From positions 62,001 to 126,000 of the forward strand of contig NZ_QKNS01000010.1 of the NCBI RefSeq assembly GCF_003231285.1: 64,000 bases of DNA, written 5' to 3'. Below are positions 51,419 through 61,060 of this stretch, piece after piece. The notes beneath the pieces are model-generated. The model saw nothing but the letters and a program-made list of their open reading frames with translations. It was not told the DNA's origin and searched no databases. The first letter of the stretch is position 1; the number at the start of each line of letters is the position of its first letter. A program made the position numbers and the translations under genes. The stretch comes from Hymenobacter sediminis. GTDB taxonomy: Bacteria > Bacteroidota > Bacteroidia > Cytophagales > Hymenobacteraceae.

Positions 51419-51782
51419 CGTTTTAGGCTTACGTCTCGCTGAAAGCGGCCGCGGTGGCAAGCAGCACAGCGCCGTAGTGGAGGCCCACCAGCAAGGGATA
51501 ACGCCAGGCGCTTCCCCTGCAAGCTCAGTCAAATAGTGGTTTTCTGGACCGATAGCGACAGCACACTTATCATTTTCTAGCAGCGGACGTTATGAAAACG
51601 ATATGGTTCTCAGAAGTCTCTTTTGCTAAATTTTAAGCTTGTGTTACCTCCCTGGATTCTTCCTCGTAGAAATTACGCCGAGTTCTGCAACCGCCACGTG
51701 GGTTTATAACATGCAACAGTAGAGGCTCCGACGAGCAACGATGAACGCACGTGTTGTAGCGCGCTTGTCTGCTCACCCCGGT
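51419..51782. other. Gap after the S41 peptidase gene
   Basis: No supported gene or strong signal is present. Confidence 0.4.
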
Positions 51783-52181
51783 TCACTCTAAGTTAAGTTC
51801 CACTTTGGCCTGGCTTACTTCCAAATAGTAGTAGCGGTTATGTACGGGCACACCCGTCAGGGAGGGGGTATAAGCTTTGTAGACCCCGCTGAAGACGACC
51901 TTGCTGTTGACGCGCTGCAAGGGCTCCGGGATGGAGCCGCACAGCACCCCAATGTCGGTTGAATCGAGCCCCCCTGGACCCGAAATAGAGCGACTGATAC
52001 AGTATTGTCGCACCAGGGGATCGAAAGTCACCGATCCTTCCGCATCACGAACCGTTCGAAGCGCGGGCTGGTCTGGAGCACAGGCTTCGGAGGCCACGGT
52101 GGGATTATCAATTTGTTTCTGGCAGCTCGCTGCTAATAGTAGCAGCCCGCACCAGGTGCTAGCGATAAGGGTTTTGTTCAT
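51783..52181 (-). CDS. Putative lipoprotein
   Basis: The 132-residue protein starts MNKTLIASTWCGLLLLAASC with a clear lipobox (LAASC, cysteine at residue 20). The mature part has several further cysteines (SEACAPDQP, VRQYCISRS, GVLCGSIPE), which could form disulphides, and ends VHNRYYYLEVSQAKVELNLE. No family was recognised. A surface or periplasmic location is inferred from the signal peptide. Confidence 0.6.
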   Translation of the reverse strand: MNKTLIASTWCGLLLLAASCQKQIDNPTVASEACAPDQPALRTVRDAEGSVTFDPLVRQYCISRSISGPGGLDSTDIGVLCGSIPEPLQRVNSKVVFSGVYKAYTPSLTGVPVHNRYYYLEVSQAKVELNLE

Positions 52182-52898
52182 TCTACACGCGTACAGTAAA
52201 TGGTGTAACTGACATGGCTAAGAGCAGGCCAACAAACAATTGGTTGCAGGCCAGTAAAAGAATACGGCTCAGGTTAGTATGATTGAAAAAGAATAAAGTG
52301 GGTATACCTACGCTATAGATGCATAAGTAGCATTTTTCTTGATGTTACTTATGCCAAACATTACGTTGATCAACCTTTCCAAGGAACAAGAGGAAAAAAG
52401 GCTCACTGTGCTTACCTCTAAAATCTGGTTTACCTATCGTGCCAGCAATCCCACTAGCTGCCCCAACCATCGCTTACAGCATCAACTTGCTATCTTGACA
52501 GGGCATATTGCTTTATGTTTTATGTTCTGTGTACCATGCTTAAAATTCTCTATTACAATACTTTGTTCAGATATTCATCACTTTGCAGCCTGCTGTCTAT
52601 TATATCAAAATGTTGATATTTTATAGGCACATATATTCAATAATTTATATTTAACATAATTATGCTCGTCTGGCTAGACTACATTTGGCCTGTTGATAGG
52701 CTAGGAAATACAAATTGCCCAGCATCCACATTTAGTAGGTTACTCGGTATAAGCAGAAGTATATGTTCTGGTAGTAACTACTCTCATAGTTGTTTAATGA
52801 CTAAGTAGTTTCTAGGGCTACAGTTAACGGCACACTCATTGGCCTTGATTAAAACTTTGGTAAACAAGTTAAGTGGGCGCGTCGGTTTAAGGCTCCCA
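52182..52898. other. AT-rich gap without a supported gene
   Basis: The region is clearly more AT-rich than the rest (about 52240-52800). One open frame at 52339-52626 has no recognisable content and an unlikely composition. No hairpin of note was found. Confidence 0.4.
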
Positions 52899-52990
52899 CT
52901 ACAAGGCAAAAAGTGCGTCCAGGTCAAGGCGTGAGGAATCTTTCAGGGCGTCGTCGAGGAAATCACGGGTTAGCTTGATATCTGTCACGT
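52899..52990 (-). pseudogene. Possible remnant of a Tn3-type transposase end
   Basis: The minus strand reads LTRDFLDDALKDSSRLDLDA LFAL and a stop at 52899. The same pattern (DFFDEALSDALQFDLDTL) ends the Tn3-type remnant at 61.9-62.28 kb. Nothing else of the transposase is recognisable here. The call rests on this similarity alone. Confidence 0.35.
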
Positions 52991-53237
52991 TTGTTGAACG
53001 ACGTGTTAGGACGTGACACTTTCCTGCCTTTATCGACGACTGATGCAAGTAACATACGTTCCCTGTTAAAGCTTTGAGCTGATTTATTTGCAAGGATAAA
53101 GCTGCCTAAACTATTCGTTATAAACATTTTGTGTAAGCCTACTTGTATGGGCCAAACCGCTTTGCTATTCACACTCGGTTTCTTTGCATACTCCTACTTA
53201 TCTTGCTTCCTTTATACATTTCTACTATTCTCGTTAC

Positions 53238-54336
53238 GTGTCTAAGACGTTTACTGTCTCTATGGCCTTGCTGGGCCTATTAAGTCTCGCTTCCTGTAAA
53301 AAAGATTCCGAGGTGACGCCCCCTTCAATCGAGGCAAAGCCCATGGTGTACACCACCGTGCGGACCCTGGCCGGCACGGGCCGGTGGGGCTTCCAGGATG
53401 GCCCGGGAGCCACCGCCAAGTTCGATGGACCTGATGGAGTGGCCGTCGATGGGCAGGGCAACGTGTATGTGTCGGACGTGGAGAACCGAGCCGTGCGCAA
53501 AATCACCCCAACTGGGGTAGTCTCTACGCTCTTTGCCCTCTCCACGCCGTATTCTAGTCCGGGATTTAGCACCTTTGATCTGGCCGTCGACCCGCAAAAC
53601 AATGTGTTTATTGCCACCACGGACGCTAGAATCCTGAAATTGTCACCTGGAGGGACCGTAAGTACGGTCGCGGGCTCCGGCCAATTTGGCTACCAAGATG
53701 GGCCCGCAGCCAGCGCTAAGTTTTAATAGTCTGGACGGGATTGCAATCGGCCCGGACGGAGCCCTGTACGTGTCGGATACGAAAGGCTATACCGACATAA
53801 CGACCGGCGTGACGGTCAACGAACAGCGCATCCGCAAGATATCAACCACGGGTGTGGTGAGCACGCTGGCCGGGGGCCCCGGGGGGTACGCCGACGGGGT
53901 GGGCTCCGCAGCCCGGTTCCAAAGTCCTGAGGGCCTGGCCGTGGACGCCCACGGCACGATTTACGTGGCGGAACATGGAGGCGCCCGGATTCGCAAGATT
54001 ACCTCGGACGGGCAGGTGAGCACCCTGGCCGGTACGGGGAACCTAGGCTATAAGGACGGTCCTGCCAGCACCGCGCAATTTTTTCGTCCGGCGGGCATCG
54101 CCGTAGACACGTTTGGCAACGTGTTCGTGGCTGAATATGGCAATCATTGCATCCGCAAGATCACCCCGGCCGGGGAGGTGAGCACGCTCGCCGGGACCCG
54201 GCAGATCGGGCATACGGATGGTCCCCTACAGACGGCCGTGTTTGATCAACCAACCGCCCTTGCCATCGGGAAAGATGGCGTACTCTACGTTTCCGAATAC
54301 CACGGTAATGTAATCCGTACGATTAGTGCAGAGTAA
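53238..54336 (+). pseudogene. NHL-repeat lipoprotein with a frameshift
   Basis: From GTG 53238 the frame has a lipoprotein signal (MALLGLLSLASC) and then NHL repeats: VRTLAGTGRWGFQDGPGATA, GVAVDGQGNVYVSDVENRAV, LAVDPQNNVFIATTDARILK. It stops at TAA near 53724, inside a T-run. One base less gives ASAKF NSLDGIAIGPDGALYVSD, and the rest runs to 54336 with four more repeats. The whole would be about 365 residues, forming a beta-propeller that probably lies on the cell surface. The frameshift is either a real mutation or a sequencing error in GTTTTAA. Confidence 0.7.
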
Positions 54337-54538
54337 ACCGGGCCATTTATCATTTGCTGTCGGCTTCCCTTACCCTGATAGGCTATAACTAGCATTAGAT
54401 TCTGATGCTATCCGTCTCCTAGCAAAGAATAGAAGCCACCGTGATCGTCTTCCCGGAACGCCACTTTCCTTGCCTCCCTTACCGTCTAACCTAGTGCCCA
54501 TTGATTAAGGCTAAACGCTGTTTTTTTATTACTCGCGT

Positions 54539-56956
54539 ATGAAGCACCTTTACCTAGTATGTAGCTTATTATTATGGTTGACCTCCACAGGGTGGGCACA
54601 GGATCAGTGGCAGTGGTTGAATTCGCCCCCACGCCCTTACCCGGGAAAAGCAGTCCGGTTTGTGGATGCCCGCCAAGGTCTTGTGCTCCAAGAGTTAGGC
54701 TTGGTCTTACGCACGGAAGATGCTGGCGCTACCTGGCAAGAAGGCCGCCGCTTTACCGATGCCAGTACCCTGGATTGCTCTCCCCAGGGCGTGGGGTACC
54801 TGCTGACTAGGCCCGGCGTCTTGTGGCGCACCAGCGATGCCGGCCGCAGTTGGCAGCGGCAGTCCGGCGCTCCGCACCCCCCTCCGTATTCTGGCTCATA
54901 TGGTCCGCCACCGTTGGCGCATGTATACACCCGGCTGCACGCAGTCAGTACCGACACCGTAGTAGAAATCGCCTGGGATGGATTGGTACGCCGCTCCACG
55001 GATGCCGGACGACACTGGCAAGCGTTTAAAAGTCCCGTCACGGATGTGCTGAGTAGCTCTTTCCCCTCGGGTAGGGTGGGATATCTCGGTACTTGGGGCG
55101 GGCGCGTGTACAAAACCACCGACGGCGGCGCCACTTGGACTAAGCTCTCGGAGCAGACCTATTTCCCCTCGGAAATTACTATGCTGCACTTTGTAACTCC
55201 CCAGTTGGGCTTTGCCCACCGGGAGCACAGTGATCTGCTGCGTACAACGGATGGGGGACTCACCTGGACACTTCTCTCTACTCGATTGCAGGATGTGATC
55301 GATATGCAGTTTGTTTCTCCCACAACGGGCTATGCCGTCGGCGACTACGGGACCATCTATCAGACGACCGATGCCGGCCTCTCCTGGAGCAGTCAGGCAA
55401 CTGGGCTTGGCGGATTAGTGGGTGGGAACCGGTGGTCCAGCGTGTGGTTCACTTCTCCCATGATCGGCTACGTTGTCGGCCAGAGTTCGCAAGGCCCGCT
55501 TTTGCGCACCGAGGATGGAGGTAAGACATGGCGACCTCTGTCCGGTCGGCGAGGAACGGTGTTTACCCTGCAGTTTCCCGGTCATGGCCTCACCGGTTAC
55601 GCCTTGACCAGTGATGGGGTGCTGAAAACAATCGATGGGGGAGATACCTGGGTCGTACTGCCGGGAGTAGGAGGCACTCTGCTTTCCTGTCCCGATGTCA
55701 ACACAGTTGTGGTGGCAGGCCACGGGGGAACCGTATCCCGGTCGGGGGATGGGGGCGTTACCTGGAAGACGAGCGTGATTCCTGCCCGCTATTCCTTCGG
55801 AAATAATCTAGTGGCCCTGCACATGGCCACGAGTCAGATTGGCTACGTGGCCGGAGAAGATACGTACTCCAGTTATGCGGGACAGGTGCTGGCCCGAACG
55901 CAAGATGGGGGGCAGAGCTGGGTCGTGTTAACGGGTCCCCAAGTACATGGGCTTCGCAACTTCACGTTCTCGACGCCTACCACGGGCTATGCTACGGGCT
56001 CTCAGGGGCTCTACAAGACAAGCGATAGCGGCCAAAACTGGCACCTATTGCCCGTCCCAATCTATGGCGGACCCAGCGATGTAGAGTTTGTCGATGAGCA
56101 GGTGGGCTTCGCGATTGACGAATATGGGACGTTCTACAAGACGGAGGATGGAGCCCGCACGTGGCAGCAAAGCCAGCTCAATCATACCATTTACGCCCCT
56201 GGCCATCCTAAATACGTGCACTTCATGGACCGGATGACGGGCTGTATTCAGACTGATAATTCGGATGTGTTTCGCACCACTGATGGGGGCCGTACCTGGA
56301 TTTGGGAGTTCAATATGGGTTCGCAGGCCATGGCGTATACCCACCAGGGCAAAGCGCTGCTGCTGGGGGGCCCGCAAGGGATGCTCGTACGCCGGTCGCT
56401 GGAGTCACAGCCGCTTCCGTTCCAGGCTCAAATGGCGCCTCCCCAACAGCTCACAGACAGTAGTGTTGTGCTTACCGGAAAACTGACTTGGCTGAATTGT
56501 ATCGTCAACGCCGACCGGTTTGAGTACGCGCCGGTGAATGCACCCGCGGATAGTGCAGTCGCACCGGCTTTCCCCATACTCTGGTACGGCGGCGACTCGG
56601 TGCAAACGAATGTGCTGATGGGACTACAGCCGGAAACGACCTACCGGGTGCGGCTGCGAGTGCAGCACAACGGAGCCTACTACTATAGTAAGGATACTCT
56701 GTTTACTACCCTTCCCCGTCCGGTTCTCCCCTTGCCGGAGCTAACAGCCTTTCCAAATCCGACAACGGGCTATGTGCGGGTAGTTGAGCCGGGTCGACGG
56801 GAGGTAGCCCAGATTAGAGTCTATACGTTACGGGGAACATTAGTGCGCGAAACAACAGCCCGAGGGGTGGACCTGGGTGATCTTCAGGCGGGCATGTATC
56901 TGCTGCGGGTGCGGATCAGTGAGCAGGAGCGCCACTATCGGGTGATCAAACAATAA
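54539..56956 (+). CDS. YCF48-like beta-propeller protein with type IX secretion domain
   Basis: The 805-residue protein has a signal peptide (MKHLYLVCSLLLWLTSTGWA). A long series of repeats with the hallmark T-D-x-G-x-T-W (RTEDAGATWQE, KTTDGGATWTK, RTTDGGLTWTL, QTTDAGLSWSS and more) covers residues 25-630, the pattern of YCF48/BNR-like propellers. A fibronectin-like part follows (about 640-725). The end, ELTAFPNPTTGYVRVVEPGR and LGDLQAGMYLLRVRISEQER HYRVIKQ, is a type IX secretion sorting domain. It is exported across the outer membrane and probably attached to the surface; binding partner unknown. Confidence 0.85.
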   Translation: MKHLYLVCSLLLWLTSTGWAQDQWQWLNSPPRPYPGKAVRFVDARQGLVLQELGLVLRTEDAGATWQEGRRFTDASTLDCSPQGVGYLLTRPGVLWRTSDAGRSWQRQSGAPHPPPYSGSYGPPPLAHVYTRLHAVSTDTVVEIAWDGLVRRSTDAGRHWQAFKSPVTDVLSSSFPSGRVGYLGTWGGRVYKTTDGGATWTKLSEQTYFPSEITMLHFVTPQLGFAHREHSDLLRTTDGGLTWTLLSTRLQDVIDMQFVSPTTGYAVGDYGTIYQTTDAGLSWSSQATGLGGLVGGNRWSSVWFTSPMIGYVVGQSSQGPLLRTEDGGKTWRPLSGRRGTVFTLQFPGHGLTGYALTSDGVLKTIDGGDTWVVLPGVGGTLLSCPDVNTVVVAGHGGTVSRSGDGGVTWKTSVIPARYSFGNNLVALHMATSQIGYVAGEDTYSSYAGQVLARTQDGGQSWVVLTGPQVHGLRNFTFSTPTTGYATGSQGLYKTSDSGQNWHLLPVPIYGGPSDVEFVDEQVGFAIDEYGTFYKTEDGARTWQQSQLNHTIYAPGHPKYVHFMDRMTGCIQTDNSDVFRTTDGGRTWIWEFNMGSQAMAYTHQGKALLLGGPQGMLVRRSLESQPLPFQAQMAPPQQLTDSSVVLTGKLTWLNCIVNADRFEYAPVNAPADSAVAPAFPILWYGGDSVQTNVLMGLQPETTYRVRLRVQHNGAYYYSKDTLFTTLPRPVLPLPELTAFPNPTTGYVRVVEPGRREVAQIRVYTLRGTLVRETTARGVDLGDLQAGMYLLRVRISEQERHYRVIKQ

Positions 56957-57004
56957 CTACCGAGATGCATCTTCCTACTCAGACGGTTGTGCCGCACTTA
57001 CAAG

Positions 57005-57651
57005 CCCTAAAACCAAGCGCCGTACGCCGGCGGTGAAGTGGCAGCCGCGGCGGGTGCGGTAGCCGGAGGCCGTGAGTTGGGCGGCAATGCGCCGGTAGTC
57101 CCAGTGCATACTAAGGTAGAGCCGGGCGAGCTCGGCCGCTTAGCGATTGGCCAGGCTGGCCTGCGCATTCGCCTAGCGTTTCTGCTGGCCCTTGGCTTGG
57201 GCCTCGGCCGTCAGGTTGGCCGGTGTGCCGAGCTGAAAGCCCTGCGCCTTCTTGGCCGCCAGCGCATCTTTGGTCCGCGTCGAGATAGCCTTCGCCTCTT
57301 TCTCCGCCACGGCCCCGAGCACGTGAATCGTAACTCATCCGCGGCAGGCATATCCACCGCCTTGAAGCGCACGCGGCTTTCCATCAGGGCCGTTAAGAAC
57401 GCTAGGTTGCGAGCCAGCCGGTCGAGCTTGGCGACGAGTAGTACGGCACCGGCCTCCTTGGCCGCTTACATGGCGGCGGCGAGTTGAGGCCGCGCGTTCT
57501 TATGTCCACTCTCGATCTCGATAAACTCCCCCACGATTTGCTCACCCGAGGAGAGAAACGTCCGGACGGCGGCTTGTTGCGCCTCGAGTCCTAATCCCGA
57601 TTGCCCCTGACGGGCGGTGCTTACACGGTAGTAGGCAATATAGTCGGGCAT
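57005..57651 (-). pseudogene. Decayed serine resolvase
   Basis: The minus strand starts MPDYIAYYRVSTARQGQSGL, the same catalytic start as the resolvase at 40772. It goes on to FIEIESGHKNARPQLAAAM and a stop. After it the reading continues as AGAVLLVAKLDRLARNLAFL, then with frame changes EKEAKAISTRTKDALAAKKA and YRRIAAQLTASGYRTRRG, to about 57005. At least two stops and two frame changes make it inactive. It may be what is left of a Tn3-type transposon whose transposase end lies at 61.9-62.28 kb. Confidence 0.75.
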
Positions 57652-57703
57652 AAGGGACAGGGAGAAGACGAAGGACGACCTAAAACTACCCGATTTTGCC
57701 TTC

Positions 57704-57741
57704 TGTATCATTACATGAACGTGCGTTTATGTAATGATACA
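57704..57741. other. Resolution-site-like inverted repeat
   Basis: TGTATCATTACATGAAC and GTTTATGTAATGATACA pair with one mismatch around GTGC. It stands 52 bases before the start of the decayed resolvase, just as the 40717-40750 site stands before the intact one. A further half-site, TTTATGTAATG, lies at about 57806-57816. Confidence 0.6.
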
Positions 57742-58055
57742 AGTTCGGCTATAGCCTTCATCGATCTGAATAAGTCAGCTTGCGTACTATGGCTACAAGC
57801 CGGCATTTATGTAATGCTAGACGCGCGAAAACCAGCAACGACGTTGAGACTGCTATTAAATAGATTTTCGTAGGCTCTGCTTATAGGTGGCCTATGAGGT
57901 GAAGTACTCAAAACTGCATCTGGTGCAGGGCCAAGAAAAGGACAGGAAATTAGCTTACTTATTTAATAGAAAACGAATGTATGATGGACAGCTTCACCAT
58001 ATAATACCGCCTGCTTGGAGGTGGGAATGTGACGCGGCATAGATAGTAACTCGCA
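57742..58055. other. Gap between the resolvase and protease loci
   Basis: AT-rich, no supported gene; contains the half-site TTTATGTAATG noted above. Confidence 0.4.
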
Positions 58056-58973
58056 TTACAGTTGTTGAAAGTCTATTGTCCCTGAAACATGGCCAATAAT
58101 TATTTCTTCAATCACCTCTTTCCGCCAAACTATTCCTAGTTGAACGTTCTCTTTTTCAAGCCTATCCTTATTAAAGTTATCCTTCTCAACCCCGTAACGT
58201 CCTGAGTAAACTCCAACGAAGCCTGCGGCTGTACCAAACCGCTCACTATCTTCCAGGGTGGGGTGAATGCCCGTTCTTTTTATGATAACAGGGGAGCCTG
58301 ACATCCCTGAGCGAGTTGCTGTATCGATCAACATCCGCGGTAGCCCCATAAATGCAATTGATGGCTCTGTGGCGATACTGCCCTTCTTCCAGATAGGATA
58401 CTCTAATGGGTCAGTAATACCAAAGGGATATCCCAAGACGAAGACATCATCTGAAACCTCCGGCTCACATTCGAATGGAAAGGCATTCAAGGGATAAAGA
58501 TGCACGTGGGCAGGAATTGCCCCTTTTTCACCAATTGGAATAGCAACTACGTCGACCAAATAACCGTGCTGAGGATGAATAAACCACGCAGGCCTAGTGT
58601 GAAATTCGTCTTGGTAAAGTTTGAAGGTCAACTTCTCTGACTTTAGCGAACCGTGTATCAGTTGCTCAGTATCAACCTTGCTGAGTAATGGGTCAGTCTG
58701 CGAGTATTCGAAAAGTTTTTGCTTGATGTATTCCGGGTCGCGAGTTCTAACTCCTGCTTTAATAGCAGTTGGATAACCAGCGTGGCGCGATATTCTAGTA
58801 CGTGTTTCTGGGTTAACGCCCGTCACGCAATGTCCATTTGTTATCAGGTAGTATAAGCCTAGGTGTTCGTATATAAACCCAGTACCTAACGCCATCTCCA
58901 TTCCCGTTTCGGCAAATTCCATTCTTATCAGGAGTGGATAGAATGATAAGGGGTGGGGTCTGTCCTCTGCCAT
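58056..58973 (-). CDS. Trypsin-like serine protease
   Basis: The 305-residue protein has the trypsin-like triad in order: LYYLITNGHCVTGVNP with His near residue 48, LVDVVAIPIGEKG with Asp near 142, and ATRSGMSGSPVIIKRTGIHP with the active Ser (GMSGSP) near 224. No signal peptide is seen, so it may act in the cytosol. The gene is clearly less GC-rich than its neighbours, so it is probably acquired. Cytosolic trypsin-like proteases of this kind are known as effectors in some defence systems, but no partner sensor gene is visible here. Confidence 0.75.
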   Translation of the reverse strand: MAEDRPHPLSFYPLLIRMEFAETGMEMALGTGFIYEHLGLYYLITNGHCVTGVNPETRTRISRHAGYPTAIKAGVRTRDPEYIKQKLFEYSQTDPLLSKVDTEQLIHGSLKSEKLTFKLYQDEFHTRPAWFIHPQHGYLVDVVAIPIGEKGAIPAHVHLYPLNAFPFECEPEVSDDVFVLGYPFGITDPLEYPIWKKGSIATEPSIAFMGLPRMLIDTATRSGMSGSPVIIKRTGIHPTLEDSERFGTAAGFVGVYSGRYGVEKDNFNKDRLEKENVQLGIVWRKEVIEEIIIGHVSGTIDFQQL

Positions 58974-59009
58974 AATTGTTACCTAATCTGTGGTAGATAA
59001 AGGTAAATA

Positions 59010-59501
59010 CTAGCTTCTAGGAACTGGACCCTTTTTAGGTAATTGCCTTTCGTGAAGCGCAAAAGCTACAAGAGCCTTACATAGCACGCGCTGCTGGGAG
59101 AACGTAATGAGCCCGCCACCAGGTGCGCATGTAAGGGAGATGGGAAAGCCTTGTTCCTCCATGTTTTGCTCCTCAATACCCCATACACACCAGTATTGGG
59201 CCGTGGTAGCATGTAAGTCCGCACGTTGCGTCAACAGCGCTTCGATCCGAGGCCACGTGGTGTGCAACTGCGCGGGCGTAGAATCATTGGAAGCGGCCTC
59301 CAAGATCATTTCCAGTAACACGAGGCGCGCGGCATCTTCTGCTTGGGCATACAGCTGGAAGTAGGCGTCGAGGTCTGCTGCTTTCGCTACCTCCCAGGAC
59401 CAGTCTTGCATCCGGTCATGATAGGGAAGTCCGAGTTGGTGCGCCACCCACTGCTGGGCCTCCGACGTCTCATACTGGGGTGGAGGAATAGGCTGGGGCA
59501 T
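59010..59501 (-). CDS. Hypothetical protein of the immunity-like gene run
   Basis: ATG 59501 gives 163 residues. The fold looks helical (AQQWVAHQLGLPYHDRMQDW, DLDAYFQLYAQAEDAARLVL LEMILEAASNDS). The middle IEALLTQRADLHATTAQYWC VWG is followed by a beta-rich end. The family is not recognised; the style (a soluble, acidic, 160-residue protein in a row of similar ones) fits immunity genes. The upstream start at 59555 would add 18 residues. Confidence 0.5.
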   Translation of the reverse strand: MPQPIPPPQYETSEAQQWVAHQLGLPYHDRMQDWSWEVAKAADLDAYFQLYAQAEDAARLVLLEMILEAASNDSTPAQLHTTWPRIEALLTQRADLHATTAQYWCVWGIEEQNMEEQGFPISLTCAPGGGLITFSQQRVLCKALVAFALHERQLPKKGPVPRS

Positions 59502-59674
59502 CAAGTGCAATCTATGCCAGGGTAAGTACAGGTTTCTCATCCAAAAGATACGCAACCTGTACGTTGGTTACTGTACCAGTTTACTGTACTGATTCTCGCT
59601 CCATTAGGGCCTTTTTCCTCGACTGCTGCTACGAGTAGGATTTGTACAGGAAAAGGAGGGGTTACACTTTCGAT

Positions 59675-60121
59675 CTACTCGCCTTTGGTTATTGGCTTTC
59701 GAGCACGAACGACATCCGTCAATCGGTTTACCTTCTCTTGGTCAACGGTCGGCCAGTGTTCTTCGGCAATCGCACGAGAGGTGAACTGCTTGAATGCTCG
59801 GTAAAAAGGCAACACGATTGACTCCACATTGCCTGTGTGCTGCAACACGTTGGTTGCGGCTCCACGGGCAGAAGCGCTTTTCCCAATGGAAAACAACACT
59901 TCCCGTGGCGTGGGCTCAAAATGAAATCGGTACCAGGTAGGCTCTAAGTGCCACCACACGGACGCCTCCATCCCTTGTAGTACCAGCGTGAGGCAATCAC
60001 AGAGTTCCTCAACGGGATTTGTAGGCACATCCGAGACATCCAACGCGAGTGTAAAGGTATCTACGGACAGCGTGAGGGGGAGCCAGCCATGTTCGGGTTG
60101 GCCGAAGAGGACGCGTACCAT
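59675..60121 (-). CDS. Hypothetical protein of the immunity-like gene run
   Basis: The 148-residue protein reads MVRVLFGQPEHGWLPLTLSV, then LCDCLTLVLQGMEASVWWHL, EPTWYRFHFEPTPREVLFSI, and SIVLPFYRAFKQFTSRAIAE. The beta-strand layout followed by helices resembles small immunity proteins seen in contact-dependent inhibition loci, but I cannot name the family. It is the second gene of the minus-strand run and has no signal peptide. Confidence 0.5.
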   Translation of the reverse strand: MVRVLFGQPEHGWLPLTLSVDTFTLALDVSDVPTNPVEELCDCLTLVLQGMEASVWWHLEPTWYRFHFEPTPREVLFSIGKSASARGAATNVLQHTGNVESIVLPFYRAFKQFTSRAIAEEHWPTVDQEKVNRLTDVVRARKPITKGE

Positions 60122-60191
60122 GGCTTATTGATTAGGGGCTAGATGCCTGCAGAATGATGATACGACTCACTCTGACCGAAGAAGTGTCCAG

Positions 60192-60554
60192 TTAAGGGCA
60201 TTTGTTTACTGTATTGACGATATCGAGCACCTCGCTGTGATAGTGCAATAGGTAGACGTCGTCTTCGGTCAATACCACAACACTGGGATGAGTTACATGG
60301 GCGACGGCCCACTCGACGAGGGCCTGATGCTCCAGCTGCTCCTCACAGAGGTGTTCAGCGGGTACAAAAACGAAAAAAGCGCGGTCCATGGCAGCAGTGA
60401 CAACGAGAAGGTGGCAGTCGTTGAAGTCGGCAAAGTGAAGCACACCCCCTAGTTCCCCGATGACGAGGCGAGCTTGCTCTAGTTCAGCGAAGGGAGGAGC
60501 TATGGGTGGTATTCGGCTCGATTCACCAGCAACGTGCTGATTTCCCGCTGCCAA
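60192..60554 (-). CDS. Hypothetical protein of the immunity-like gene run
   Basis: The 120-residue frame reads PPFAELEQARLVIGELGGVL, then HFADFNDCHLLVVTAAMDRA, and VVVLTEDDVYLLHYHSEVLD. It is soluble and mixed alpha/beta. Its 5' end overlaps the last 55 bases of the SUKH-4-like gene, so the two are probably translated together. Start choice is uncertain within the overlap. Family not recognised. Confidence 0.45.
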   Translation of the reverse strand: MAAGNQHVAGESSRIPPIAPPFAELEQARLVIGELGGVLHFADFNDCHLLVVTAAMDRAFFVFVPAEHLCEEQLEHQALVEWAVAHVTHPSVVVLTEDDVYLLHYHSEVLDIVNTVNKCP

Positions 60555-61060
60555 AACCCTGGCTCTGTCATTGCTAGCTCGTCCTCTGCAACAAGATGTT
60601 GCTGTAACGCTGCGAGCTGGGTATCTGTGAAATCAGCGTTGAGATACGCGTCTTCCCCCCGGGTGGCGAGCACGTCCTCGACGAAGCTGTGGTAGGCCAC
60701 CAGCGATGCGGCAAAGGCGAGTAGCGAGCGGTTCACATACTGGGCGGCAAATCCAGTTTCGTGGTCGAGCCACTCGACGCGGTCGTGGGCCGCCGTATTG
60801 AGCACCAGGGGATTGCCCGATCCGTCGCTGCCCAGCTGCACGAAGTGGGCGAATTCCGGGCCTAGGCGGAACGTCGTGCTGACCCGCGCCAGAGAAGCAG
60901 TAAATGATAAGTACGGAGCTGCCTCAGGGGGCAAGCCACCCATGGTCAACAGGCGTATGGTAGCCGGCTCCAAGCCCCACTCGGCGAGTGCTTCCGGGGC
61001 GTAGGGGGTGAGGGCCTCGCCCTGGGTGTGCCAATAGGTGGCGATTGCGTGCGGGGACAT
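60500..61060 (-). CDS. SUKH-4 family immunity protein
   Basis: The 186-residue protein fits the SUKH-4 pattern: ATIRLLTMGGLPPEAAPYLS, EFAHFVQLGSDGSGNPLVLN with the hallmark GSDGSGNP, DRVEWLDHETGFAAQYVNRS, and LLAFAASLVAYHSFVEDVLA. SUKH proteins bind and block toxins, mostly nucleases, delivered by rival cells. It is the first gene of the minus-strand run 59010-61060. No toxin gene is nearby, so these may be orphan immunity genes that guard against foreign toxins. Confidence 0.75.
   Translation of the reverse strand: MSPHAIATYWHTQGEALTPYAPEALAEWGLEPATIRLLTMGGLPPEAAPYLSFTASLARVSTTFRLGPEFAHFVQLGSDGSGNPLVLNTAAHDRVEWLDHETGFAAQYVNRSLLAFAASLVAYHSFVEDVLATRGEDAYLNADFTDTQLAALQQHLVAEDELAMTEPGFWQREISTLLVNRAEYHP

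Noticed and set aside
52339..52626. Open frame in the AT-rich gap
   Set aside because: Its Cys- and His-rich composition and the lack of any motif suggest chance.
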